Source: Allacma fusca (Eukaryota > Arthropoda > Collembola > Symphypleona > Sminthuridae). From it: DNA of 64,000 nucleotides. Positions within the stretch are counted from its first letter, which is position 1. Every line of letters starts with the position of its first letter. Under the pieces are notes generated by a model that saw nothing but the letters and a program-made list of their open reading frames with translations, made no database searches and was not told where the DNA came from. Below, in pieces: positions 24,361 through 34,720 of the stretch. The DNA is taken from NCBI GenBank assembly GCA_947179485.1, contig OX359248.1, forward strand, positions 4,605,501 to 4,669,500. Direction: 5' to 3'. A program made the position numbers and the translations under genes.

Positions 24361-25360
24361 AACAACAAGAAACGTGATGATATTCCCTCAAATGCCAAAT
24401 TTTATGACGCTGAATTAGCTTTTTTAAATTGAATATTTTTTAAATAATTTTTTATAATAAATAAACCGCATAATTATAATTAAAAATCATAGAACTTCTT
24501 TAAATACATAATTACTTGTGCAGGTTCGCTCATCGTTGCTAATTGTTTCACATTGTTCTGCAACGTCATTTACAATAATTTTAATTTAACTTATCTTTCG
24601 AAAATGTAACATACAGTTGACCATGTGAGAATACCGCATATAGCCATTTAGCGTTTATAGTAATTAGTACTCGCGAACCTATAAAGAGCGTTTAGGAGAG
24701 AGAGTCAAGATTTAAAAAACAATAATGGCACGGTCAAATAGTAGTATTTAGATGATAAGGAGCAAATCGTTCGCCATTTTGCCAGAGCTATAGCCTCACA
24801 ATACTACAATGGTCCTTATATTGTGTTTTTTCGAAATATTCGACACTGGTGAGTATGAGTTCGATACTTAATTTATTCAACAATGTCATTGAAGGACAAT
24901 TTATCTTGAGCGGGGAGCATGTCTCAGATGATTCCTTGTTGGTTAAATAAAATGTTGAATCTGGACGAAAAATTGGCAAATTGCATTACCCCCAACCCCC
25001 AATTTTTGACCAGGATAAGCCACGAACTTATATCTATATATCTTAAATCAAGGCAAACATTAAAGAATACGCACGATTCAAGTTTATTTATTTAAATTTT
25101 GGTGTCTGAATTTATTAAGCTAAATTACGATTTGTGGCTAAATCTAGCCTCACGTTTTTGCCAGCTTTGGTGAAAATATTCAATTTATGGATTTTATGCC
25201 GTGCATGCTTGAAAGTCTTAAATTTGAAGTAAATAACAGTAAAATCTTATTTTTTGTAAAATATTTCCGGTCGACATATTCATTTTTGGGTGTATTACAT
25301 TTTAGAGTATGCTTTTCGTCGCTAATGCATTTTTAATGTAGTTGAGTTATTTTTCCTGTC
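24361..25360. other. 3' flank of the piggyBac element
   Basis: AT-rich non-coding sequence between the array and the right subterminal zone. No further gene or nested element was recognised. Confidence 0.4.
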
Positions 25361-25812
25361 ATTGAAATACATTTTGTATTGTAGAACTATTTTTCTGCCG
25401 ATGAAATGGGGTAGGAAACATCGGATGCCGAGCATTGTTTTAGGTCAGACGAAACTCATGGGCGTTGCGCAATGTTGCATTATGTTACGTAATGTAATGA
25501 ATGGTGTGGTGCCTTCGCATCAAACTTGGGAGTGCAATGCTGACATTGTTTCGGATAGAGAGGGTTAACAATCAATGCATGAATCTATGATACCTGTATT
25601 TGAAATCCATAAAATTTTGCTAGTGTTGGTACGAAAATGTTTCTAATATATGAGATCTTTTGTCTTTTTTAAAACAATTTTTAATTAGAACATCTATAAT
25701 TTAAGCGGAATTATACGATTAGCTAACGAAAAATTATGTGTAACCATATATGTACATACACATATATATATATATATTGTGGGAATGTAAATGTGTGTGA
25801 GTGAAATAGTGT

Positions 25813-25890
25813 AGGATGGCTCAGTGGTAGAGTAGTAAAGATAGGTCAAGTTATGTCAAGAGCTAAACCAGGAATGATTCCCTTAATTTA
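25813..25890 (+). repeat. Possible tRNA-derived SINE head
   Basis: TGGCTCAGTGG (25817-25827) matches a pol III A box within a D-arm-like GGCTCAGTGGTAGAG. GGAATGATTCC (25871-25881) matches the B box at 8 of 11 positions, with spacing near that of a tRNA gene. The anticodon arm and acceptor pairing are not preserved, so this is not a functional tRNA gene. Where the SINE ends is unclear; AT-rich sequence follows to about 26500. Confidence 0.4.
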
Positions 25891-26072
25891 TTCAACCGAA
25901 TAGATCGTAGTCATGTAGTTAGCTAAGCATCGTGTAGTAAGTATTGGTTAGTATCTTTCATAATATTATAATTCATTATTTCTAAAACTAGCAATAATTG
26001 TTTGACTCAATAATAACAACTGTAGTTATTCTAATAATGTCGTAACAATATATATTGTCAGTTTTCATGTTT

Positions 26073-26123
26073 GTGGCATAGTAACTGGTATCGCGCTCCG
26101 CGCTGATACCTTTATCATGCCAC
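26073..26123. other. GC-rich perfect-stem hairpin
   Basis: GTGGCAT (26073-26079) pairs with ATGCCAC (26117-26123). Inside it, GGTATCGCGC pairs with GCGCTGATACC with one bulged base around a 'tccg'-type loop. It is a notably GC-rich structure in AT-rich surroundings. It could be a structured end of a mobile element or an RNA hairpin; function unknown. Confidence 0.5.
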
Positions 26124-27010
26124 AGCACCCCAACACACAATCCCGTCCTCTCCAAATCTGCCCTACCCTAATGACTAAACTAATGACTAGAAATGAACTT
26201 ACCTACTATGAAATATACTACACTACATACTACTTACTATTACATAATATTATTCTTTGGCATTCTTGCTTTGGCTTTTGATAGCGCTGGTTTGCTCATG
26301 ATCTTGATCTTAACCTAATTTTCTTTGGGAAATTTGTACTGTTTTTAATTTAGTCTACAACTAATCTTTGTACACTTATTCTAACTTAAGACTAATTCTT
26401 TGGTGTATTTTTGGTCATCTGCTTAATTTTGGTGATTTATAAATAAACTTAACCGATCTGTACACCATCTCCTTGTCCTTCTCTTCGCATCCGTCCTCAA
26501 CAATTTTAATACATATATACGTTTGTATGTATATGGTCACTAGCAAAGAAACTAAAACTAATTAAAAAATGTTGCCCCCCCATTTTTTCGGACGTTCCGG
26601 GGTGCCTGGTAAAGATAGCATTAAACAATGTTCCAAATTTAACGAAGTCCCTCGATTCGGGAGCTACGAACGATTAAGTACGAAACAGTTATTATAAGTC
26701 CAGGACCAAAATCTCTGAGATTTTTATAACGAGATTTTCTTGTAAAGGAGTCTTAAATTAATGGTCCGTCCAATAATATTACTACTACATATGCGACATG
26801 GTACAAGGAATGTACTTTCCTGTTTCCTAACCGCACTAATGATATCTGACTGTGGACTATAAATTAGAGCTCGTTTTCCTTAAAATATTACAAGGAGCAT
26901 GCATTTATTCTGATGAATTAATTCTCCACTTACAAACTTGCATGTAAAAGTGCATGTAATTGTATAGTAAGTTCCAATGTGGGATATGAAGCGGTTCATA
27001 TCCAACTATG
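26124..27010. other. No recognisable feature
   Basis: AT-rich sequence; short C-rich stretch at 26124-26170. No gene, termini or repeat array were resolved. Confidence 0.35.
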
Positions 27011-27016
27011 CAGTAT

Positions 27017-27208
27017 TTATTTAAGAACTTTCCAGTAGGTAGTGGTAGTCGAAGCAAAATTGATGTCAGCTGCTTCCTCACATTTTACAGTGGCTTGTTT
27101 TTCACAAACCACCGAGAAAGTGACACAATTACAACTTCCGTCTCTATTATAAGTAACTAACTGCTTGTAAGGTTTGCATTTTACAATAGGATTCATCATA
27201 TGCTGCTG
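27017..27208 (-). CDS. Possible terminal exon of a small Cys-rich protein
   Basis: On the minus strand a candidate acceptor (...aaatttcacag) precedes an open stretch from about 27208 to the stop at 27017. The encoded tail is cysteine-rich (KCKPYKQLV, GSCNCVTFSVVCEKQ, VKCEE) and threonine-rich near the end. An AATAAA lies immediately after the stop codon, as in a 3'-terminal exon. I do not recognise the family; spacing resembles small secreted Cys-rich proteins, but no signal peptide is in view and no upstream exon was identified. It could be chance. Confidence 0.3.
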   Translation of the reverse strand, partial: QQHMMNPIVKCKPYKQLVTYNRDGSCNCVTFSVVCEKQATVKCEEAADINFASTTTTYWKVLK

Positions 27209-27210
27209 TG

Positions 27211-27685
27211 AAATTTTGTATTTATCAATTACTTTTTTGCTCGTATTTGCTGGAATATTTCATTATATAATTGGAATATATATTATTATAATATAATTAA
27301 ACAGATTAATCTGTTTGTTTATTTACTTGTCAGGAAATAATCCTTGTAAGTACTATGCCATGTTTTATACCATACATAATACAGATATAATGTATGCATT
27401 CTTTAAATAATTCATATTCACTAAATCATAAAAACAGATCAATCAGCATATCAATAGTGTTTGGGATATTATCTTCTCACGTGAAATATTAGCAAATTGA
27501 GGAAGTTGTAAGAGTTAGTTCGGAAGTATGATTGAGCTTCAGATCCGGTTGTCTTCAAGGTCCCAAAGCATTCACTGAAGCAGTGAAAGTGAGGCAGTCA
27601 AAAATCTGTTTTGTCTCGCCTTGCCTCATAGAATTATTAATTATAAGTAAATGCAAACTTTGCTTAAACGTGATTCACGAAGTGG
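27211..27685. other. No recognisable feature
   Basis: AT-rich intergenic sequence with no supported feature. Confidence 0.4.
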
Positions 27686-28137
27686 CAGGGTTGGGGGTCT
27701 TTTTGGTTTTTTTCAAAAAAAACCAAACAACCAGGTTTTATTTGGTTTAAACAAATTTTCAATACAAAACATTTATTAATATGCAAAACATGTGAATTTG
27801 AACGAATTTACTTATTTCCCAAACTCATTAAGTATCACAAAGCATTAAATATTTAATAATTTAGATATAATTTTACCGATAACTTTGCAGCATAAACACA
27901 AGTTTGGCATTTTTTTTCATTTTACAAACGATTACGAATTTCTGAAAGTACAAGACTAAAAGCTAATAGTATTATTTACTTCACTAAAGTTTAACTACAC
28001 AATATCACAGTAACTGCACAAGTTTTGTGCACGACGAAATATAAGCATTTTGGATTGAAAATATTAAAATTTCAGGTGTTTGGTTTAAACCATTCGTTTT
28101 TATAAAAAACCGTTTGGTTTAAACAAAACCAACCCTG
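27686..28137. mobile_element. hAT MITE with GGTTTAAAC motifs
   Basis: Ends CAGGGTTGG / CCAACCCTG lie within a 7-of-8 duplication (cgaagtgg at 27678-27685, tgaagtgg at 28138-28145). 'ttggtttaaac' and 'aaaccaaac' motifs sit inside both ends. It is 452 bp with no coding sequence. Confidence 0.75.
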
Positions 28138-28483
28138 TGAAGTGGCATGAACAACTGCCGGCAGGATTGTCCCAAAATGACGTCCGGAAATGAAAGGAGT
28201 GGTACGACAGGCTGTTTGGTAAATTCGGTATTTAGAGGCTCTGTGATGAATCAAACTTGTTCAATGGCATACTAGGAGTCAGTTTTTAGGTGTCTATGCA
28301 GTGCTGGTGGATATATTGTTGTTACTATTGACAACGAAGATGAACGGATTTCCAATTACCAAAAATAGTTTGTGATATCTAAAAAGTACATGCGCTCATT
28401 TTAAGTTTAGTTAGAATATTTTTTTCGGGTTGTTGAGACCGGTAAAAATTATCTTTATTATATTTTTGGAATACCTAAGAACA
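28138..28483. other. No recognisable feature
   Basis: Spacer between two hAT elements; no gene or repeat seen. Confidence 0.4.
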
Positions 28484-28859
28484 GTTCGTTATAAGGCTTC
28501 CATCCGACCTCATAAATCTTAAATCCGATCCGTATCCGATCCAATCCGAATTTTTCGGATAATTTTTCTTCTTATCCGATCCGAACCGATAACGTTCGGA
28601 TGAATATTTTGACTATCCGAATCCAATCCGAATTGATCGGATCGGATAATATTTTTATCCGATCCGATCGACGGATATCCGTATGCATCCGAACAAATAC
28701 TGCCAAAAAATAAAGACCGTTAGAAAAAACTTTTATGACAGTTTTTTTCAGTGTTTACTGGAAGCTTGGCAATTACATATACATTGCTAACAATTTTAAC
28801 ACTGAAATTGCAATAACTAAATAGTAACTACGCACTGGGAGATTTTTTCCTCCACCACT

Positions 28860-31818
28860 GTTTGAGGGTCATACATGCTGTGATAACTACCGGCAGCATA
28901 CTTCCTCTGGTTGGACATATAAGATCGGCTCCACCAGAAAATTCTCTTTCAACGGGAACAGATGTGGGTCTCGAAGTAAAAATATCTCATGCAAACTTCG
29001 ATAATGTCTCAAATCTAACCAAATTCACTTTCCACCAGGAAATACAATCGGTTTTTAGTAACTCCGGACTTTCTTTAAAAAATAGGCTTATATCCGATGT
29101 GTATTTTGCCTGTGGTTCTTCTCTTACATGTCTTTCGAAATCATCGCCTGAATCGTGTTCTGACTCATTTTCAACAGGAATATCAAAATCCGAGTGCTTC
29201 TTCAAATTATTGTTAATGACCCTTCTTATTTTTGTTGTCATAGATGAATCGTAACCATGATCTCGAAAGTATTTCAACTTGTACCTTGGATCAAGTGCAG
29301 TAGCGAAAAATAAATCGGCGAGGTTTCAAAATTTGGGCGGTATTTTTCCAATTTATACCTAGCCTGAATCACGGCTTTTAAAATTCCATGATGCGATGCT
29401 TCAAATTCCTTCAAGCTGTCTGAAAGCCACAAATATAGCGGAATGTACATAGATGTGGTAGCAGAGTCGCTACTGCATCGATTTGTAGCACTTTGTAAAA
29501 CGTTTGAAGTAGCTCTTTCAAGTCGCTTAATTCCTCCCACTGGGATTCTGTAGTAATACACTTTTCAAGTGATTTTTCACTGGCGCAAAGTGAACTTAGT
29601 GGAACTTTTAAATCTTCCGCACGTTGAATCATCATAAAAGTGGAATTCCACCGATGCTGAACATCTACAACGGGTTGTAGGATTTTGTAACCGAATCGCT
29701 CACATCATTTGCTCAAATTGTCTCTAAGAGTACTTGAGTACTTCACCTTTTCCATGACCATTCGAAGTTGTGAAATAGTTTTTCCTATACCCACATATTG
29801 GAGTTCCTCTTCATTGGCCGAGTTTTGGTATTCTGCATCGGGTTGGACTTTAAGATGTTTTAAAATCTCTTGAACGCACAAGTTTAGGACGTGAGCTAAG
29901 CAGCGAACTTGACTTTTGCAAGGATTAAAATCGATGCTTTTCGACTCACAATATATTTTTAAGTTACTAAACATTGCGTCATTATTTGTAGCGTTGTCGC
30001 AAGTACATGAGATAAGATTGTCAACTTTGAGTGCATATTCGTTCAAAATTTCGATTAGAGTGTCACATAGAATTTTCCCTGTGTGCATTCCAGGAAGGTG
30101 TCTGAATTCTAACAACTGACTCCTAGAGTTCCATTGGTCATCAATCGAATGAATGGTAATCCCGAGAAAAGGAATTTGATTAGGGGAGGTCCATGCGTCA
30201 ATTCCAAGGCTGTACTTACCTGGCATATTCTGTTCAAACTATAGCTCCTTATTGAGTGATTACCTTGCGGAACCGTACTCGAACTCGTACTCGAAATCGA
30301 AGCATCGAGTATGAACTCCAATCCAAGGTACTCGTACTCGCCACATATACGAGTACTCAGGACAATACTTGAAATAAGCGACCAAGTTCCAGTTCAGAAC
30401 CCGAACTTGTTTCATACTCGCGAGTACGGAACTGTAAATACCGAAATCCCGTACTCGTACTCGTGCCGTGACTCGAGTCTTCATACTCGAGTATTTAATA
30501 ATAACAAGACCACAATTGAACAGTGATTTTTCTCCAGCCATGGACATTCTCTTAGGATCCAATAAGTCATTTTAATTTAATTTCATATTAGCGCCTTCGT
30601 CTCTTTACTGGAAATTCAGAAGTTTGCAACACTTGTGTGCACGTGTACGCGTACTCGTATATTGAGCATGTGGTACTCGAACTCGAACTCGATAACCCTT
30701 ATGAGTATTTTTATTGGACTCGTACTCGTTTGATACTCGTACTCGTAAGTATGTGAAAAATCGTTACCCGTACTCGAAACCCATTTCAAGTATCGAGTAT
30801 TCACAAAAATTTGACCGTAATCGACTCGAACTCGTACTCGTACTCGATACTCGCCGGTATACTCGAACTCGATAAGGAGCTATAGTTCAAACCCATATTA
30901 AAAATTATTTAAATTATGCTGAAAGCGAACATATTTTATAAACTAGCAATTGTTTGACAACCAGAAGTAATTAGTTATTTGTTCGAAAGAAAAGTTACCT
31001 GAAAAAACAAACGTTTTTTGGCTTTAACTTTGTTGAAAGCATCAATGACATCATTCCGGATGGTAATGTCCGATGGAAGTTTCGCCTGCTTGTTTAAATA
31101 TTCAATCATGTCACGAAATTCCGAACACTCAACTTCTAGAAACGGCTGATTTGATGTTACAATCCACTTCATAAGTAACTCCCGAAATTTTTTGTTTTCA
31201 AAGCCCTGTAAAATTAGAGACGGCAAAAATCAATTAGGTTTAGAGAAAATATTATCGTGCTTGTTACACAGGTAATACTAAAGCACAAATTCTTACTTCG
31301 TTAATATTAGTCCGAATAAATGGCAAAATTGATGAATGAGTTTGAACAGACTGCATAGTGTGCGTGTGCAGTTTACCGGGGTGAGCTTTCTTTAAATGGA
31401 CATTCATATTAGCAGTGCTGCCTTTTCCCTTGGATAACTTGTATACCCTGTAATATATATAAGATATAATTGGATCCGTTATTAATATCATTGACAATAA
31501 ATTAGGATTAAATCAACCAGTCTATATACGTAATACATAAGTAACTTACAACACAACATACCTAAGGAACAACTTTTGAAAAATTATGTATACCACACTA
31601 AAAATACTCAATAAAATACTAGCAAACAAGATGAGAGATAAATCAGGGTTAATACTATTACTTACGTTTTACAGTACTTGCAACTGGCAACTTGGTCATT
31701 GTTCGTTAAGTTAAAGTGATCCCAAACTTCGCTTCGAAATCGCTTTGTTGCTGGTTCATTTGTGTTTTCACATTCCTCAGCTATTCCGGCTGTACTATTT
31801 AAAACTTCTGCTGTCATT
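28860..31818 (-). pseudogene. hAT transposase, BED finger to dimerisation domain, broken
   Basis: Reading on the minus strand from ATG at 31818, exon 1 gives the first half of a BED finger (VWDHFNLTNNDQVASCKYC) and ends at a GTAAGT donor. The next exon (about 31450-31260) supplies the second half (STANMNVHLKKAHPG). Then come 31226-30975, the catalytic core at 30226-29705 (DAWTSPNQIPF, CTCDNATNND, CLAHVLNLC), 29700-29410, 29561-29274 and 29277-28860. The tail has SVPVEREFSGG, the dimerisation motif. Defects seen: the MITE at 30240, a frame change near 29450, and a stop (TGA) where the A-R-D-I-F-type motif begins near 28987. It is non-functional. Confidence 0.85.
30240..30884. mobile_element. 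hAT MITE T, copy 1 (645 bp, ACTCGT arrays)
   Basis: Ends TATAGCTCCTTAT / ATAAGGAGCTATA are flanked by the exact 8-bp duplication gttcaaac (30232-30239, 30885-30892). GTACTCG / ACTCGAACTCG motifs fill both ends on the same strand. It matches 49932-50576 closely and has exactly the same length. It interrupts the transposase gene of the surrounding hAT element. Confidence 0.95.
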
Positions 31819-32053
31819 TTTATAATGAAAGTTGGTGGTTGCTAATTTATATCACAATATCACAGTATCACAATATCACAGTATCACAGTATCACAATAT
31901 CACAACATCACAACATCACAATATCACGATATCACAATATTAAAAAATATACATATATGTATATATTATTATTATTATTATATATTGTACTATATATATA
32001 ATATTTACATCTATAAAATATCTATAAAAAATTATAAATATAATATATATATA

Positions 32054-32879
32054 CAGTAAAACCTGTATATAGTGGTTTCTCTAGGGAACCTAATATTTGA
32101 CCACTATGTACAGTGACCACTATACTCAGTATAGTGGTAATGTACCACTATATAGGGTGCATACATTAAATGAATATTTTAACGCGTTTAAGAAGACATA
32201 ATTGAAACGGTCGCATTTTTTTACATAATCACTAATTTTTGACCGTTTAAAATTTGTCAATGTGTGGTAGCAAGATATTCTGTATAACGATAATTCGATA
32301 TAGTAATTCTAAATATTGTTTTTGAATACTATGTAAAATAGCTACCAACTATCGTAAAATTACTTTATTATTGACGCTGGCAGATTCTCCTCAAATATAA
32401 TTTAAACAAATATAATGTTTCTTCTTCCAAGATTCAATCCAACCATTGCTTGCTGGCTATCCTGCCTACCACTTTCGCTTTGAGATTTTCCAATAATTCT
32501 AATATTCTCTATTTTCTTGAAACGGAAATCAAAGTGTTTTTGAACTGTGCGTGGTATGGAGGTATGGTACCGGGAATATGCTTTATTTAAGAAACCGTAA
32601 TCTAGAATAATCTTAGAAATCTATAGAAATTATGAGCAACGATTTCGTGTGCACATGGTTTTTAATGCTGACCACTGTATTCAGAGTTCGAAGCATGCAT
32701 TTCGTAATGAATGGACATAAGCCCGGGTCCATTATTGACAGGGGACCACTATAGAGAAAACCACTGTATACAGGGTTAACGTAATGTTAAAACATAGGGC
32801 GCATGACGGGGACACATGATACTGGCCACTGTGAACAGGAGACCACTGTATAGGTGGTCACTATATACAGGTTTCACTG
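32054..32879. mobile_element. pogo/Tigger-like MITE
   Basis: Ends CAGTAAAACCTGTATATAGT / ACTATATACAGGTTTCACTG (one mismatch) with flanking TA. Inside are repeated 'accactat' / 'agtggtc' motifs. No transposase. Full-length by its termini, 826 bp, nested in the MULE-like element. Confidence 0.88.
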
Positions 32880-33038
32880 TATATAGTATAATATATAATA
32901 ATATATATATATAATTCAGCATCTATAATAATACTAATACTAATATATATATATATATATTCGATACTATACTTTATATAAAATTATGTACATATATACA
33001 ATTTTTTTGCGGATATTTTATAGATGTAAATATAGTAT

Positions 33039-33379
33039 ATATCGTCGCTGAAGAGGCAAAATGGACTGAGTGCAATTTCGAATAGAAGCGAAATGTTCTA
33101 CATGCCTTTTTCCTTAAAGGCAAAACGGAATAGTTGCAAGCTTTCCTGAAAGCAAAATGAACTACATGCAGTTTTCATTAAAAGCAAAATGGTCTACATG
33201 CGTGTATACTTTCATAATGTATGTAGACCATTTTGCTTTTAGACGAAATTGCACTTATTCCATTTTGCTTTAAAACTTGATGCATCTATTCCATTTTGCA
33301 TTTAGTAAAACTGCATGTAGACCATTTTGATTTTAATCCAAAATGCATGTATTCCATTTTGCCTCTTCAGCAACGATAT
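33039..33379. mobile_element. Small inverted-repeat element with GCAAAATGG motifs
   Basis: Ends ATATCGTCGCTGAAGAGGCA / TGCCTCTTCAGCAACGATAT (one mismatch) face each other. 'gcaaaatggtctacatgc' motifs lie inside, in opposite orientations at the two ends. A clear target duplication was not found because the flanks are AT microsatellite. A related sequence is near 5285. Confidence 0.6.
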
Positions 33380-34049
33380 AGTACAATATATAATGATAAT
33401 AATAATAATATATACACATATATATTTTTTTAAATATTGTGATATCGTGATGTTGTGATATTGTGATATCGTGATGTTGTGATATTTTGATATTGTGATA
33501 TTGTGGTACTGTGATATTGTGATATTGTGATATCGTGATGTTGTGATATTGTGATATTGTGATATGGTGATGTTGTGATATTGTGATACTGTGGTACTGT
33601 GATATTGTGATACTGTGATATAAATTAGCAACCACCATGAAAGTTAACTGCTCAACTTTGTGAATCGAAAATCTACGGTTGTATAATTACATGATTCAAT
33701 CACATAAATGCCGTTGCCCCATGTATAATGCTGCAAAAGATGAAAAGCGCGTGTAAATTGTATGCATCAGCCAGCCTCATTGTCATTGGTTGTGTGAATG
33801 CGCATGAAATATGAATATCGGATATCCGTCGGATTGTACGATACTGAAGTATGTAATATCCGATCCGGTCGGATAAAGTGTATTACTTCATCCGATCCGA
33901 TCCGAATCCGATGGTAGGATAACAAGCACTCATCCGATCCGATCGGATAGTATTCGGATCGGATAAACAGCTTATCCGATCCGACAATCGGATATCCGAT
34001 TGTCGGATATCCGCAGATCATCCTGTCGGATGGAAGACTTAGTTCGTTA

Positions 34050-34247
34050 CAGTGTGGAGTTTGAAAGAGTAGCATCATAGGAGAAGTTATTTTGGTGTAA
34101 CATCTAGATTTGATGCAAGTTGTTTGGTGGGATCACGGATTTTAAAAATCAAATTTTGACAGGAAATCATAAAACAAATACTAAATGCATGAGTCGAGCG
34201 AATTTGCCCTGAGTACCATGGAATAGGATCGCCAATCTTGCAGAAGT
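34050..34247. other. Spacer
   Basis: No feature recognised. Confidence 0.4.
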
Positions 34248-34475
34248 TTGGAATGTCTGTTTAGTTTGGTTAAACTAATATTTCAAGATTATAAAATAGC
34301 GGTTTCATTGGCTTTAGGACAAACCAAAGTTGCAGCTTTAGTTCAAAATTATCTAGCTCCATTTTCACACGAAGCTTTGATAAATGAAATAACATCCCTT
34401 CAGTTTTCTCTAAAATCAGGTGCAAGAAATTACGAAACGGAAGCGTTTTCCACTTGCTTTAAGATACTTTATTAG
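34248..34475 (+). pseudogene. Short hAT-family transposase-like fragment
   Basis: A 75-codon stretch contains LGQTKVAALVQNYLAPFS and later FSLKSGARNYETEAF. This resembles the segment before the first catalytic Asp of hAT-derived ZBED/SCAND3-like proteins (…TKxxAIVxNVLAP…, …FS…DASN…E.F…). The catalytic Asp position is Gly here. It is an isolated relic with a stop right after, and no termini of its own were found. Confidence 0.35.
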
Positions 34476-34720
34476 ATTTTTATAAGAATCGGGGAAACTA
34501 TTTTCTGTCGCGGAGGAGCTCATTCAAAATTTTGAAATTAGAACAAGCTTTTTTACGCATATACAAGGCAAATGTAAATAGTTAAATTGCACTAAGACAT
34601 ATCTGATTTTTTTGAAAACTCCCTTAGAGATGTGCCACAAATGACGTCATCCAAAAATCGGGCAAATTAGGACTGGCTGACTGGATAATAATTCGTCGTC
34701 ACAACGAAGGCTGACTGACT
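34476..34720. other. No recognisable feature
   Basis: Spacer; 'ctgactgactg' near 34705 has an inverted partner near 41465, just outside the proposed ends of the next element. Confidence 0.4.

Larger units (their letters stand above)
16300..25564 (+). mobile_element. piggyBac element carrying nested insertions
   Basis: The ends CCCTTACCGCC... and ...AGAGAGGG are each bounded by TTAA (16296-16299, 25565-25568), the piggyBac target. Both subterminal zones carry a related palindromic motif around TGTGGTGCC (16315-16340 and about 25503-25530). The transposase gene is at 20347-23476. The 5' flank hosts the second CAAGTT unit, a pogo-like MITE and a hAT MITE; a TCAAGTCAAAGTCAGTTT array follows the gene. 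The nested insertions and a 1-nt deletion in exon 4 suggest an old, probably inactive copy. Confidence 0.75.
31834..33636. mobile_element. MULE-like element with inverted ATATCACA arrays
   Basis: Ends GGTGGTTGCTAATTTATATC / GATATAAATTAGCAACCACC lie within a perfect 9-bp duplication atgaaagtt (31825-31833, 33637-33645). A 9-bp duplication is the Mutator (MULE) hallmark. Arrays of 'atatcacaatatcacagt' at 31845-31945 face the inverse 'gtgatattgtgat' at 33430-33620, unlike the same-strand arrays of the hAT elements. The interior contains a pogo-like MITE (32054-32879), AT microsatellites and an inverted-array segment (33039-33379). No MURA-type transposase. Open frames through the arrays (ISQYHN-type repeats) are artefacts. 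Confidence 0.85.
28492..34041 (-). mobile_element. hAT element with ATCCGAT arrays (5.5 kb, nested insertions)
   Basis: Ends TAAGGCTTCCATCCGAC / GTCGGATGGAAGACTTA (one mismatch) lie in a perfect 8-bp duplication gttcgtta (28484-28491, 34042-34049). ATCCGAT / ATCGGAT motifs fill 28510-28690 and 33810-34020; the motif is near-palindromic, so direction is not informative. A broken minus-strand transposase gene occupies 28860-31818. A 645-bp hAT MITE (30240-30884) and a MULE-like element (31834-33636) are inserted. Without these the element would be about 3.1 kb. Confidence 0.92.

Noticed and set aside
25813..25890. Functional tRNA gene
   Set aside because: A and B boxes are present but acceptor and anticodon stems do not form; kept only as a possible SINE head.
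33302..33638. Open frames with ISQYHN repeats
   Set aside because: Translation of the ATATCACA array of the MULE-like element in two frames; not a gene.
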